Shown here: positions 1 to 9,302 of the stretch, piece after piece
How the letters are laid out: each line of letters opens with the position of its first letter
Numbering within the stretch: the first letter of the stretch is position 1
The notes under the pieces: generated by a model
What the model was told of the DNA's origin: nothing
The model's input: only the letters and a program-made list of their open reading frames with translations
The model's database searches: none
Assembly: GCA_024636835.1 (NCBI GenBank)
Contig: JAGXGH010000027.1
Coordinates: forward strand, 1-64,000
Direction of reading: 5' to 3'
Length of the DNA: 64,000 nucleotides
Source of the DNA: Verrucomicrobiales bacterium
GTDB taxonomy: Bacteria > Verrucomicrobiota > Verrucomicrobiia > Verrucomicrobiales > SLCJ01
Position numbers and translations under genes: made by a program

Positions 1-423
1 GCTCTGGATAACCCTTTCACCGTCGTCGCCACTGAGGTAGACCGCCTGCGTAACGAGCTCGGAGTAAAGATCATTTTCATCGACTTCCATGCCGAAACGA
101 CCGCTGAGAAGATCGCCTTTGGACGATGCTTTGACGGCAAAGTTTCCGCTATCATCGGCACCCACACCCACGTCCAAACAGCAGACGAGCGAGTCTTCCC
201 AGGCGGGACGGCATACCTCACCGACTCTGGAATGTGCGGACCAGAGGATTCCGTGCTTGGTCGTAGCTTTGAACCCGTTGTCGAGCGCTTCACGACACTG
301 ATGCCGAAACGCTTCCCCGTAGCCAAAGGCCGCGTTCGACTGTGCGGTGCAGTGATAGATATCGATTCGGAAACCGGTAATGCTAACTACATCGAGCGTA
401 TCCAGGATGTAGTCGAACCGTAG
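1..423 (+). CDS. YmdB-family metallophosphoesterase (3' part)
   Basis: The frame opens at base 1 and stops with TAG at 421-423, so only the last 140 residues are present. The family (TIGR00282) hydrolyses 2',3'-cyclic nucleotides in the cytoplasm with a two-metal centre. Visible family signatures are DFHAETTAEK (about residue 29), the metal-binding GTHTHVQTAD (about residue 53), GTAYLTDSGMCGP (about residue 70) and the closing strand ending in IERIQDV. The 5' half with the first metal ligands lies outside the window. Upstream context is unknown; the next gene follows after 65 bp on the same strand. The family call is firm. Confidence 0.9.
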   Translation, partial: ALDNPFTVVATEVDRLRNELGVKIIFIDFHAETTAEKIAFGRCFDGKVSAIIGTHTHVQTADERVFPGGTAYLTDSGMCGPEDSVLGRSFEPVVERFTTLMPKRFPVAKGRVRLCGAVIDIDSETGNANYIERIQDVVEP

Positions 424-488
424 GCATTGCTTGATCATGGACAAAGCGTATTTTTACCTCTAATTGTTTCTCAGAGTGCATCGCGCAC

Positions 489-1544
489 ATGCCTATTAAG
501 ATGTCCCAACAAGACCCATCCACCCCGAGCTCCACGAGCGCATGTGGAGTCGATTTCAACGAAATCGACCGCGTGCTCGTGGTCAAACCCAGCTCGTTCG
601 GCGATGTGATTCACGCCCTCCCCGCAGTCAACGCACTCAAGGCAACCTTCCCTCATCTCAAGATTACCTGGGTGGTGAATCCAGAGTGGTCCCCCATCCT
701 CGAAGGAAACCCAGACCTTGTCGGTGTGGTGGAATTCCCAAGACGCCACCTCGGCGGGCCAATGGCTCCCGTACGCTTCGCCCGTTGGGCACAACTTCTC
801 CAAAAGCCGGAACCCCCGGATGTCGCACTCGACTTCCAAGGGCTATTCCGTAGCGCGCTGATCTCACGCGTTAGCCACGCCCGCCATATCTTCGGACTTC
901 GCGATTGTCGCGAATGCTCAGGATGGTTTTACGATTACAAAGCGGACACCCGCGAGTGCACCCATGCCGTGGATCGCTATCTTCAGCTCGTCGCCAGTTG
1001 CGGAGTGAAGATAAACCGCCGCGCGCTCCATTCACCGCTACCAGATGGAGCTCCCATCGGCCACCCGGATGGTGGAGAACTTCCAGCCAACGCTGTGGTC
1101 ATCCATCCGTTTTCCCGAGGCGAAGGCAAAAGTCTCGATGCCGCGCAAGTGCAAGCTCTTGTCGAAAAGCTCGACCCTCTACCAGTGATTCTCGTTGGCA
1201 GCACGGACGACGCCGACGCCTGTAATATTTCTAATCGACGCCTGATCAACATGCTCAACCGCACATCGATATCACAGTTGATTTATGTGATGCGCCAGGC
1301 GGGTAAAGTGATCAGTGTCGATAGCGGCCCAATGCATCTTGCCGCGGCTCTCGATCGGCCACTCCTCGGAATTCATACTTGGACCGATCCGCGCCGGGTC
1401 GGCCCGTATCGGCCGGATGCCTACGTCTGGAAAGCCGGAAAGATCATGCGGATGGATGGCCTTAAACCCGAGCTCTGCGGTCAGAATGTCCCAATCGGCG
1501 AAGGCGGCATCGACTCCATTGCAGATTGGGCGCTACCGGGATAG
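489..1544 (+). CDS. Glycosyltransferase family 9 (heptosyltransferase-like)
   Basis: 351 residues, normal for GT9 enzymes that add heptose or similar sugars to the lipopolysaccharide core at the inner face of the cytoplasmic membrane. The N-terminal Rossmann half opens with VLVVKPSSFGDVIHALP, the usual GT9 start. The donor-binding half has HPFSRGEGKSL and ISVDSGPMHLAAALDRP (about residue 277), the D-SGPMHLA motif typical of heptosyltransferases, then a GP-R segment. The acceptor and exact sugar cannot be read. An alternative ATG lies at 501. The next gene, a cell-wall amidase, follows after 56 bp, giving a cell-envelope context. Confidence 0.85.
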   Translation: MPIKMSQQDPSTPSSTSACGVDFNEIDRVLVVKPSSFGDVIHALPAVNALKATFPHLKITWVVNPEWSPILEGNPDLVGVVEFPRRHLGGPMAPVRFARWAQLLQKPEPPDVALDFQGLFRSALISRVSHARHIFGLRDCRECSGWFYDYKADTRECTHAVDRYLQLVASCGVKINRRALHSPLPDGAPIGHPDGGELPANAVVIHPFSRGEGKSLDAAQVQALVEKLDPLPVILVGSTDDADACNISNRRLINMLNRTSISQLIYVMRQAGKVISVDSGPMHLAAALDRPLLGIHTWTDPRRVGPYRPDAYVWKAGKIMRMDGLKPELCGQNVPIGEGGIDSIADWALPG

Positions 1545-1600
1545 ACCAAGAGTATTGCTATTAACTTGAGAGAACCTCGAAAATCTGCGATGACCAATCT

Positions 1601-2368
1601 ATGACGCGCCAATCCCGCTCCCTCGTATTGCTGGCCATTATTGCAGCCGCGCTTGGCTCCAGCTGCCAGACAAGCAAAAGCAAGCTGACCTACTTGCCAC
1701 CTGCAAAGACCTTTGAAACGCCGGAGCAGCTCTTTTACAGCGTCGGCTTGAATCAAGACTTTATTCCACGCGGCACCGCTGGAAGGTGGAAGTTCCGCCC
1801 GATGAAGCCCCGCTACATCACCATCCACTCAACACAAAACTATAGTCACGGCGCCGACGCCATGCGCCACTCGCTGGCCCTTAAACGCGGCGCACTGAAA
1901 GGCAACAACAGCCTCGGCTACTTGACCTGGCATTTCACTGTGGATGACCATCGAACTGTCCAACACCTCCCCACTTCAGAGCGCGGTGAGCACGCCGACT
2001 TCGACGGACCAGGCAACCTCTATTCCATCGGCATCGAAATGTGTGAACACGAGGGACACAATCGTGGTGTCACCATCGATCGTTCAGCGCGTCTGGCCGC
2101 CACCTTGATGCATGCCTACGACATCCCGCTGGCAAACGTCGTCCCTCACTACCACTGGCCGCGCTATCAATACAGCACCCCACACAAGAACTGTCCCCAC
2201 TATCTCATGGACGACGGCAAGCCTGGAGCAACTTGGAAAGACTATCTAAAACGCGTCGATTTCTACTACGACCAGGTGAAGCACCAACGACTCGCCGGCC
2301 CGGTGTTCCCCACCCGCCCCGGCAACGTCGCCCGCCTCGACCGCGACAACCTCCCGCCACAAGGTTGA
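1601..2368 (+). CDS. Amidase_2 N-acetylmuramoyl-L-alanine amidase, lipoprotein
   Basis: 255 residues. The N-terminus is a lipoprotein signal with hydrophobic core and lipobox LGSSC (Cys22), so the mature protein should be membrane-anchored in the envelope. The rest is an Amidase_2 zinc domain that cuts the amide bond between N-acetylmuramic acid and L-Ala in peptidoglycan. Visible elements are YITIHST (first zinc His), WHFTVDD, IGIEMCEHEG (catalytic Glu region) and the late HYHWP and KNCPHYL stretch carrying the other metal ligands. Whether it remodels wall or recycles fragments is not visible. Confidence 0.88.
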   Translation: MTRQSRSLVLLAIIAAALGSSCQTSKSKLTYLPPAKTFETPEQLFYSVGLNQDFIPRGTAGRWKFRPMKPRYITIHSTQNYSHGADAMRHSLALKRGALKGNNSLGYLTWHFTVDDHRTVQHLPTSERGEHADFDGPGNLYSIGIEMCEHEGHNRGVTIDRSARLAATLMHAYDIPLANVVPHYHWPRYQYSTPHKNCPHYLMDDGKPGATWKDYLKRVDFYYDQVKHQRLAGPVFPTRPGNVARLDRDNLPPQG

Positions 2369-2521
2369 AGGTTCCTCTATTGTGGCATGATCCGTCCCGG
2401 TCATGACGCCAACCCCAGGAACCACACCAGAAAAAAACAGATAAGCTGCGTATAAAAATAGCTTCTTGTGTTTTCTTACCTTCGTTGCAGGAGTTTTTGC
2501 ACCTAATGTATTTGAATGATT

Positions 2522-3520
2522 CTATCGTGAGAACTCGCGTTCAAGTGTTTGCCAGTCAACAGGCGTCATTGTCCACTCCGCGTAAATTGCAATGCCCCGA
2601 TAGTTCGCAGGCAACTCGTCATAGGAATTTAATCCTGCATTGATGCCACGAATAGCGTGCAACAGATTTTCCGATTCGGGATCATGGTAGTCAACCCCAC
2701 TGTCATCATAAGCTGGCACACCAAGGAGAACCGCAGTGTCTCCTGACCAATCGATCACTTCTTTTGTCCACGTCGCCATCAACTTCTCATAAAGCTTGGG
2801 ATAGGTGATTCCCGTGTCATACATCATCGGCACGATAAGGTCGACGCGCTCTGCCACTTGTCGGAAGAAGTCTTCCTCCCAGTGAACTTCTGGATAAGGA
2901 TGCCAGCGCGTAGGTGGCGGGTACGCTGCAACGGAGAGTGTTTTACCTTCCGGCAATGCGACTCGAAGTTCGTCCAAAAGCTCTAAATACCCGGGCTCAA
3001 AGGACGCCAATGGCTCAATGTTCACTTGCACCCCTGCGAGACGCGGATGGCGGTCGAAAAGGTCGGCCACAGATTTGCAGAACTTCGCCCGCCATTCCGG
3101 TTTTCGTGGGAAGCAGTGCGCATCGAGTATTCCTCCAATCCACGGGATCACTTCAATGCCATCAGAGCGGTCTAGATATCGCTCCACCTGGGCATCATCA
3201 ACCAGGGCAATCCCTCCGTCATCAGTCGCCGGACAAAGATGTGGAAAAACATAATGGATACCCTGTGCTTTCAATTTATTGATTGCCGTATCAATGGTCT
3301 TTCCATCGCGAAAAAGTGTGCGGTCACGCTGATAGTGATCGAACCAATCGTCATCGCCCAACCATCCATGTTGAAGCCACACTCCGTTCATGCCTCGGTC
3401 GAAACGGCCGTCGCTGACGACATCACCTGGATTCCACAAAAGATACACCAAGCAAAGAATCGCAAAGAGTGCCGAAATTCGGAGGAGTGGAAAGACGAGC
3501 TGCTTTTTCCAGCGAGACAT
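2522..3520 (-). CDS. GH18-like membrane-anchored TIM-barrel protein
   Basis: 332 residues from the ATG at 3520, which follows an AAGGA Shine-Dalgarno; a longer frame runs upstream into a transposon-like repeat and is rejected. Residues 9-27 form one transmembrane or uncleaved signal segment, so the domain is probably periplasmic. The body resembles the glycoside hydrolase 18 superfamily: GIEVIPWIGG, LAGVQVNIEP (the place of the usual DxxDxE motif), LIVPMMYDTG and a late IAIYAEW strand. The DxxDxE motif is degenerate, here VNIE, so chitinase activity is doubtful and it may be a related hydrolase or binding protein. Confidence 0.6.
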   Translation of the reverse strand: MSRWKKQLVFPLLRISALFAILCLVYLLWNPGDVVSDGRFDRGMNGVWLQHGWLGDDDWFDHYQRDRTLFRDGKTIDTAINKLKAQGIHYVFPHLCPATDDGGIALVDDAQVERYLDRSDGIEVIPWIGGILDAHCFPRKPEWRAKFCKSVADLFDRHPRLAGVQVNIEPLASFEPGYLELLDELRVALPEGKTLSVAAYPPPTRWHPYPEVHWEEDFFRQVAERVDLIVPMMYDTGITYPKLYEKLMATWTKEVIDWSGDTAVLLGVPAYDDSGVDYHDPESENLLHAIRGINAGLNSYDELPANYRGIAIYAEWTMTPVDWQTLEREFSR

Positions 3521-3605
3521 GGAATGAGCGTCCTTAAAATCCTTCTCATCGACAAGCAATGGTTTCAGATATCTGAAAGAACCGTCGAATATAAGGGTCA
3601 GCCAC

Positions 3606-3885
3606 GAATGCCACTGTTTTAAGCGGTAGTTCGGTAACTTTAGGGGACCGCGAAGACCGCTCAAACGGCCGGGACGGCCGCTCCTTTTTGGTGTGCCGCT
3701 TTCGGAGCGGGTGCCTCCAGGCTCCAGCCGGGTGGGGTGGAAGGCATGTCAGTGAGCGGAATCGGGTATCGGTATTGACGGTCTGGTTCGGGCGGTTGGC
3801 TGGCTGCGGCGTCACCCTGCGGAGTCCTGGAGACCTCCGCTCCTAGATCAATCAAGCAGGTGGCGCTCTTAAAACAGTGGCATTC
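3606..3885 (+). mobile_element. MITE-like element, copy 1
   Basis: A 280-bp non-coding element. The left end reads GAATGCCACTGTTTTAAG and the right end is its inverted complement, CTTAAAACAGTGGCATTC. It is flanked by a perfect 11-bp direct repeat, GGGTCAGCCAC (3595-3605 and 3886-3896), the expected target-site duplication. Two related copies are at 45843-46105 and 47654-47777. No transposase is inside, so it must move in trans. It landed just upstream of the GH18-like gene. Termini and TSD length resemble IS4-group elements (from memory, not searched). Confidence 0.8.
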
Positions 3886-3935
3886 GGGTCAGCCACCCAA
3901 GAATGTCAGCGGACAAACCTTCTCTCCGAAAACAC

Positions 3936-3975
3936 AAAAAAGGCCGCTCCGCTTGGACGAACCAAACGGAGCGGC
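3936..3975 (-). terminator. Intrinsic terminator
   Basis: On the minus strand, GCCGCTCCG pairs with CGGAGCGGC (3975-3967 with 3951-3943), extended by TTGG/CCAA inside, and is followed by a run of six T (3941-3936). No coding gene directly upstream uses it, which is the main reason to suspect a small RNA here. Confidence 0.75.
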
Positions 3976-4212
3976 ATCTCCTAATACGCAACGGGAACCA
4001 ACCGCAGCATTCATGAAAAAAGGGATTATCAACGATGTCGGCACGATAGCGAGTCGACCAAACCAGCACTAGCGAAGCTCTGAAAGCACACCCCTTTGAC
4101 CTTTGTCGCCTGCACGGAGAGAACATCCGCAGCTCCTTGAAGAGCAAATTTTGATCTACGCGAAATCTTCACGATGTGCAGGTGGGGAGTTTTTTTAAAA
4201 GAATTGATAGTG
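3936..4212 (-). ncRNA. Candidate small RNA transcription unit
   Basis: No convincing protein is seen on either strand between the MITE and the gene at 4379. On the minus strand there is a promoter-like pair, TTGCCG (4247-4242) and CATGAT (4224-4219) with a 17-bp spacer, and about 270 bp later a strong intrinsic terminator. The stretch between can form a CCTGCAC/GTGCAGG closing stem. I do not recognise a known RNA family (6S, tmRNA, SRP and RNase P were considered). A short leader peptide or a decayed gene is also possible. Confidence 0.3.
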
Positions 4213-4378
4213 ATTGAGATCATGCACTATCCTCAAATTTTCGGCAAGACATTTTTACAAAAATAGCGTCAATAATTATAAACGTGGTGTAACTCCCGCT
4301 GAACTGCCTTCATCTCAATATCCATCCTCTCGTCTGTTGACTTGATCCAAGGCGCAATCTGTGGCTCGTAGCAGATGA

Positions 4379-5005
4379 ATGAACCCGCATCTTCCCGCTA
4401 TCACTCTCCACGTGCCAAAACTAGCGCGTCAGGTTGTGCTGCGACCGCTGGAAAACTCGCTGGAAGATCGTCACCGCGTCAGCACCGCCTACTGCGCACT
4501 CCCGGAATCCGCGCGCATGAACCGCTTCTGGTCGAACAACGCCTCACTCAGCGAAAAAATGATCGACCGCTTACTCAACGCCGATCAACACGATCACGTC
4601 GTTTGGGCGATGCTCGACCCACAAGACCCCGCACAACCCGGCATCGGCGCAGCATCATACTGGCGCGATCCCAGTGACCAAACCACCGCCGAATTCTCCA
4701 TCACTGTCGGTGAACGCTTCCAACGCCATGGCGTTGGAACTCTATTACTCGCGTTACTTTGGCTGATCGCCCGCCAGCACAAGATCGAATCGTTCTTCGG
4801 GCATGTGCGCACCGACAACCGCCCGGCTCTTCGCTGGTTCGGCAAAATCGGCGTCGAAAGTACCGTGCAGTCTGGCGACATCCACATCATATGGCCATTG
4901 CGATCACCCGAGGAAATCGACGCCCTCATCCATCCGCCCGCGCTTCTCCCGCAGATTGCCGATTGGCAACGTCAACTCGCCCCACTCATCGAGACCAGGG
5001 TGTGA
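4379..5005 (+). CDS. GNAT-family N-acetyltransferase
   Basis: 208 residues. The acetyl-CoA fold is recognisable from the ITVGERFQRHGVGTLLL stretch (about residue 117), which matches motif A (R-x-x-G-x-G/A), followed by an alpha-beta run with DNRPALRWFGKIG (motif B). The N-terminal 45 residues are less typical. The substrate is unknown. It precedes mutY in the same direction by about 100 bp, with a strong dyad between them that may separate transcription. Family call good, function unknown. Confidence 0.75.
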   Translation: MNPHLPAITLHVPKLARQVVLRPLENSLEDRHRVSTAYCALPESARMNRFWSNNASLSEKMIDRLLNADQHDHVVWAMLDPQDPAQPGIGAASYWRDPSDQTTAEFSITVGERFQRHGVGTLLLALLWLIARQHKIESFFGHVRTDNRPALRWFGKIGVESTVQSGDIHIIWPLRSPEEIDALIHPPALLPQIADWQRQLAPLIETRV

Positions 5006-5085
5006 TACCGGCTCCGAATCAACGCATGACTACTCAACGAGCACAAGCAACTCGCGATCACCCAACTCCCCGCTCGATCGCATCA

Positions 5086-5112
5086 GGTTCATACCAAAAT
5101 TTGGTATGAACC
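5086..5112. promoter_or_regulatory. 27-bp near-perfect palindrome at the mutY start
   Basis: GGTTCATACCAAA (5086-5098) is the exact inverted complement of TTTGGTATGAACC (5100-5112) with a one-base centre. The right arm contains the first possible mutY ATG (5106-5108). It could be an operator for a dimeric regulator or an RNA hairpin that hides that start codon. It lacks a following T-run on the plus strand, so a terminator is less likely. Confidence 0.6.
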
Positions 5113-6125
5113 CACCATCCATGCATCCCGAAGCCTTCCGTGAGGCGCTGGTCGATTGGTTTTCCACCCATCAAAAAGATTACCCATGGCGACGAACCAA
5201 GGACCCCTGGGCGATTCTCGTTTCGGAGATGATGCTCCAACAGACGCAGGTCGCCACCGTTCTCGATCGCGGATATTTCACCCGTTGGATGGAACGCTTC
5301 CCGACACCAGCGGATCTCGCCGCAGCCGATGAGTCCGAAGTCCTGTCACTGTGGGAAGGGCTCGGATATTATAACCGTGCTCGTAACCTCCAAAGCGCCA
5401 CCGTCGTCATCCGCGACGAACACCACGGACGCTTCCCGCGGGAGCTGAGCACCATAGAAACCCTCCCCGGCATAGGGCGCTACACCGCGGCCGCCGTTTA
5501 CTCCTTCGCCTTCGATAAACCTGCACCACTAGTTGATGCCAACGTCGCACGCGTCATCGCGAGGCTCTATCATTTCGACCAACGCATCGACACCGCCGCC
5601 GGTCAGAAATTTCTCTGGGACACCGCCGCCGAGCTGCTCGATCAGCAGCGCCCCCGCGACTTCAATTCCGCACTGATGGAACTCGGGCAAGCCATCTGCA
5701 AACCCCGTGCGCCGCGGTGCAAAGAATGTCCCGTCGCCGATTGGTGCCAAAGCTTCCAGCAAGACCGCGATCCGGCGACACTACCGATCAAGAAACCCAA
5801 ACGCGAGACAGTCCTCGTCGACGAACACGCCATCTGGTCACACCGCGACGACGGTGCCGTTTTGCTCCAGCACGAATCCGGTACCCGCCGCAAAGGACTC
5901 TGGAAACTTCCACTGCGCAGCGTAGAAAGCGTCTCCCATCTCCCTGTGATCTATCGTTCCACCTACGGTATCACCCACCACCGTGTCTCGCTCACGGTCT
6001 ATCAAAGCGACTCCTCTGAAAAGCCACGCAAAGACGAGTCCTGGGTGCCTGCCACAGATCTCCCCACCACCCCCATGGCCTCCCCCTTCCGCAAAGCACT
6101 CGACAAACTTCTCTCGTCCTGCTGA
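5106..6125 (+). CDS. mutY: A/G-specific adenine DNA glycosylase MutY
   Basis: 339 residues. Base-excision repair enzyme that removes adenine paired with 8-oxoguanine. Seen in order: WRRTKDPWAILVSEMMLQQT with the catalytic Glu region, the helix-hairpin-helix LPGIGRYTAAAV (about residue 118), the catalytic Asp in LVDANVARV, the iron-sulfur cluster C-x6-C-x2-C-x5-C (about residues 200-216), and a C-terminal NUDIX-like 8-oxoG recognition domain with GLWKLP. The frame is open far upstream (to about 4803) over the GNAT gene, but homology begins near MHPEAF; starts at 5106 or 5121 are both possible, and 5121 would place the palindrome outside the gene. Confidence 0.92.
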   Translation: MNPPSMHPEAFREALVDWFSTHQKDYPWRRTKDPWAILVSEMMLQQTQVATVLDRGYFTRWMERFPTPADLAAADESEVLSLWEGLGYYNRARNLQSATVVIRDEHHGRFPRELSTIETLPGIGRYTAAAVYSFAFDKPAPLVDANVARVIARLYHFDQRIDTAAGQKFLWDTAAELLDQQRPRDFNSALMELGQAICKPRAPRCKECPVADWCQSFQQDRDPATLPIKKPKRETVLVDEHAIWSHRDDGAVLLQHESGTRRKGLWKLPLRSVESVSHLPVIYRSTYGITHHRVSLTVYQSDSSEKPRKDESWVPATDLPTTPMASPFRKALDKLLSSC

Positions 6126-6476
6126 AGATGAAAATGATACGACCGTCCGTAACTTTTCCTTCACCGCCGTACACCATACAGAACCCAAAGCCACCCCAAG
6201 CGCCAAGCGCGCACACACGTGGCCGTGGCTTCCAGCCGCGAAGCCAACCCAAATACAATTTCTCACCATGAAGTTCATGAAGGAAATGAAGAGCCTTCCA
6301 ACTTCACGACCCGTCATTCAAAGACTGGATTCATCTCATCACCGCGCAAAGTCACGGACGCTTGAAAAGCATCCCTCCCGAGCTCACAAATGTAGGGGAA
6401 ACGTGTCGGTTCCCATCTAAATACTCTTGGCATACTGCTCCTTAACCTGATCGCCATATGCTCCGGTGAGAAGGAT
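6126..6476. other. Intergenic stretch, no gene seen
   Basis: 350 bp between mutY and a small gene. Frames here are short or lack plausible starts. A short motif ACCATGAAGTTCATGAAG at 6265 recurs in inverse orientation at 49260 with one difference. No clear terminator is seen. Confidence 0.5.
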
Positions 6477-6758
6477 GTGGTGGAGACTCAAACGAAGTAC
6501 CGAAAACTTCAACCCTACTGGTGCGGCACAGGACTTGAAAGAACTGCGGAACTGCTCAGCGATGAGAATATCGCCAAGCTTCGAGCGGCTGGAGATAACG
6601 AACTCGCCGACGCCTTGAAGTCACAGCAGCAAGAATTCTTCGAAAAGTTCAACCCATCCCCGGAAAGAGAAGCAAAAATCGCAGTTCTTCAGATGCGCAT
6701 CATCCAGCTAGAACAAGCCATCGAGATTATCCAGGCTGTGGCGGATGACTCCAGGTGA
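6477..6758 (+). CDS. Small hypothetical protein, possibly a lipoprotein
   Basis: 93 residues from a GTG. The sequence is hydrophilic and helical with repeated EREAKIAVLQMRI and LEQAIEIIQ heptad-like spacing, suggesting a coiled coil at residues 60-88. Upstream of the GTG the same frame reads a hydrophobic stretch ending in LIAICSGE, which resembles a lipoprotein signal, but there is no ATG, GTG or TTG to start it before a stop at 6393, so either the start is unusual or the resemblance is chance. No family recognised. Confidence 0.45.
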   Translation: MVETQTKYRKLQPYWCGTGLERTAELLSDENIAKLRAAGDNELADALKSQQQEFFEKFNPSPEREAKIAVLQMRIIQLEQAIEIIQAVADDSR

Positions 6759-6999
6759 TCCGCCCCGCATCGGGCGCCCTAAACTAGGCTAATTTAGCTG
6801 TGAAATTCACAAACCCAGCCCAAACGACCACCTAATCTTTACCTGTACACTCATTTCAGACAAGGTGACGCTGTCCAATTGGTTGCCATTTTTTTATTCA
6901 ACATCAGACCGTATAAGCATAGAGATAAAAGCACCGCTCAACACCGCTTTTCCACGATAGAAACAGCAGCCTGCAACAACTTTTAACCGTCCAACGATC

Positions 7000-9279
7000 A
7001 TGAAAACATCCGAACCCATCGCAAAGCCCAAGATTCCGGCTCCAGAAAATATTTCAGATCCATGGAGATCGTTCACTCAGGGCGTATGGACAGATGAGAT
7101 CAACGTGCGCGAGTTCATCGTCAACAACGTCACCCCGTACGATCACGACGAGGTCTTCCTCACCGGACCGACCGAACGCACCCGCAAGCTTTCTGAAAAG
7201 ATTGCCATCCTCCTCAAAAAGGAAATCGCCAACGGCGGCGTCCTCGACGCCGATGAAAAAATTGTCGGCACTGTGAGTTCCCACGGCGCAGGATACATCG
7301 ATAGCGATCTCGAACAGATCGTCGGCCTTCAAACTGATGCGCCGCTCAAGCGCGCCATGCTCCCCTACGGTGGCCGTCGCATTGCCGATCAGGCGCTGAT
7401 CGCCCATGGCAGAAAGATGGATCCAGAGGTCGAGGATTTCTTCACCAAGCATCGCAAAACTCACAATGACGGCGTCTTCGATGCTTACACCCCGGAGATC
7501 CGCAAAGCGCGCTCCATCGGCATTATCACCGGCCTTCCCGACGGATACGGCCGCGGACGAATTATCGGCGACTACCGCCGGGTTGCGCTTTACGGCGTCG
7601 ATCGTTTGATCGAAGATAAAAAACAACAGTACGCCGCATCGGACGATAGCGAATTCACAGACGCCTGGGTGCGTGAGCGCGAAGAGATCAGCGATCAAGT
7701 CCGCGCCCTCATGGAACTCAAGCAAATGGCGGCTTCCTATGGGTTCAACATCAGCCGTCCCGCGGCCAACGGTCGCGAGGCTGTCCAATGGACCTATTTC
7801 GCCTACCTCGGCGCTGCCAAACAACAGAACGGCGCTGCCATGTCCTTCGGCAGAACGTCGACATTCTTTGACATCTACTTCGAGCGTGACCTCGCTGAAG
7901 GCACCGTCACCGAAGAACAGATCCAAGAGATCATCGACCACTTGGTGATGAAGATGCGTATTATCCGCTTCATCCGCACACCGGATTACGATGCACTGTT
8001 CTCCGGCGATCCCACCTGGGTCACAGAATGTGTCGGCGGCGTGACGGAAGGCGGCAAACCGCTGGTCACCAAATCCTCCTTCCGCATGTTGCAAACGCTC
8101 TACAACCTGGGGCCGGCACCGGAGCCAAACCTCACCGTTCTCTGGGCACATCACATGCCCGATGCGTTCAAACAATTCTGCGCCAAGGTCTCCATTGAAA
8201 CCTCATCCATACAATACGAGAACGACGACCTGATGCGCTCATACTGGGGTGACGACTACGGGATCGCCTGCTGCGTTTCCGCCATGAGACTCGGCAAGCA
8301 GATGCAATTTTTCGGTGCCCGCGCCAACCTCGCAAAAGCTCTGCTCTACGCAATCAACGGTGGGCGCGACGAGATCACCGGCGAGCAAATTACTCCAAAA
8401 ATGCCGGCCATCACCGGCGACACCCTCGACTTCGACGAAGTCATGGAGCACTTCGATGAAACTCTCGACTGGCTCGCATCCACCTACGTCAAGGCACTCA
8501 ACATCATCCACTACATGCACGACAAATATTGTCCGGAGCATGTCATGATGGCACTGCACGATCGCAAGGTGTTCCGCACCATGGCATGTGGTATTGCCGG
8601 GCTCTCCGTCGCTGCCGACTCGCCCTCTGCGATTAAACACGCCGACGTCACCATCATCCGCAACGAGGATGGGCTCGCCACCGACTTCAAAATCGACGGT
8701 GAATACCCCGCCTTCGGCAACGACGATGACGCAGTCGATCACATTGCCACCGACCTGGTTGAGCTCTTAATGAGCAAGCTCCGAGAACAACCCACCTACC
8801 GCGACGCCACACCGACCCAGTCCATTCTCACCATCACCTCAAATGTGGTCTACGGGAAGAAGACCGGCAACACACCAGATGGCAGAAAGGCTGGCGAACC
8901 CTTCGGACCAGGCGCAAACCCCATGCACCGGCGCGACTGCAAAGGACCAATTGCCTCGATGGAATCCGTCGCCAAACTCCCATACGAACACAGCCAGGAC
9001 GGGATCTCCTACACCTTCTCCATCGTGCCAAAAGCACTCGGACAGACCGAGCTTGAACGGATCAACAACCTGACGAGTCTGCTTGAAGGTTACTTCACCG
9101 AGAACGGCCACCACATTAATGTCAATGTGTTCGACAAAGACACACTGCTCGATGCCATGGAACGTCCCGAGGAGTATCCACAACTCACAGTCCGGGTCTC
9201 CGGCTACGCGGTGAACTTTATCAAGCTCACGCGTGAGCAACAGATGGACGTCATCACCCGCACGTTCCACGGCGAATAA
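7000..9279 (+). CDS. pflB: Pyruvate formate-lyase (formate C-acetyltransferase)
   Basis: 759 residues, the usual length. The glycyl-radical enzyme converts pyruvate and CoA to acetyl-CoA and formate under anoxic conditions in the cytoplasm. The adjacent active-site cysteines are visible in [15 protein letters not shown] (about residue 425), and the radical-bearing glycine in [10 protein letters not shown] near the C-terminus. ATG at 7000. Its activase follows after 23 bp and an OFA-type transporter after that, a coherent formate production and export unit. Oxygen-sensitive cleavage at the glycyl radical is a family property. Confidence 0.97.
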   Translation: MKTSEPIAKPKIPAPENISDPWRSFTQGVWTDEINVREFIVNNVTPYDHDEVFLTGPTERTRKLSEKIAILLKKEIANGGVLDADEKIVGTVSSHGAGYIDSDLEQIVGLQTDAPLKRAMLPYGGRRIADQALIAHGRKMDPEVEDFFTKHRKTHNDGVFDAYTPEIRKARSIGIITGLPDGYGRGRIIGDYRRVALYGVDRLIEDKKQQYAASDDSEFTDAWVREREEISDQVRALMELKQMAASYGFNISRPAANGREAVQWTYFAYLGAAKQQNGAAMSFGRTSTFFDIYFERDLAEGTVTEEQIQEIIDHLVMKMRIIRFIRTPDYDALFSGDPTWVTECVGGVTEGGKPLVTKSSFRMLQTLYNLGPAPEPNLTVLWAHHMPDAFKQFCAKVSIETSSIQYENDDLMRSYWGDDYGIACCVSAMRLGKQMQFFGARANLAKALLYAINGGRDEITGEQITPKMPAITGDTLDFDEVMEHFDETLDWLASTYVKALNIIHYMHDKYCPEHVMMALHDRKVFRTMACGIAGLSVAADSPSAIKHADVTIIRNEDGLATDFKIDGEYPAFGNDDDAVDHIATDLVELLMSKLREQPTYRDATPTQSILTITSNVVYGKKTGNTPDGRKAGEPFGPGANPMHRRDCKGPIASMESVAKLPYEHSQDGISYTFSIVPKALGQTELERINNLTSLLEGYFTENGHHINVNVFDKDTLLDAMERPEEYPQLTVRVSGYAVNFIKLTREQQMDVITRTFHGE

Positions 9280-9302
9280 GACATCTCCATAAGCAACGTT
9301 CC

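Noticed and set aside
4803-5105. Upstream extension of the mutY frame
   Set aside because: It overlaps the GNAT gene in another frame and has no MutY homology; the family start is near 5106-5121.
5838-6317. Minus-strand frame over the end of mutY
   Set aside because: Antisense to a clear gene and without recognisable domain.
6396-6476. Lipoprotein signal upstream of the small gene at 6477
   Set aside because: The hydrophobic stretch and Cys look tempting, but there is no start codon before the in-frame stop and the residue before Cys is Ile.
7054-8175. Long minus-strand frame of 373 codons
   Set aside because: It lies entirely antisense within pflB and shows no family features; a codon-bias shadow.
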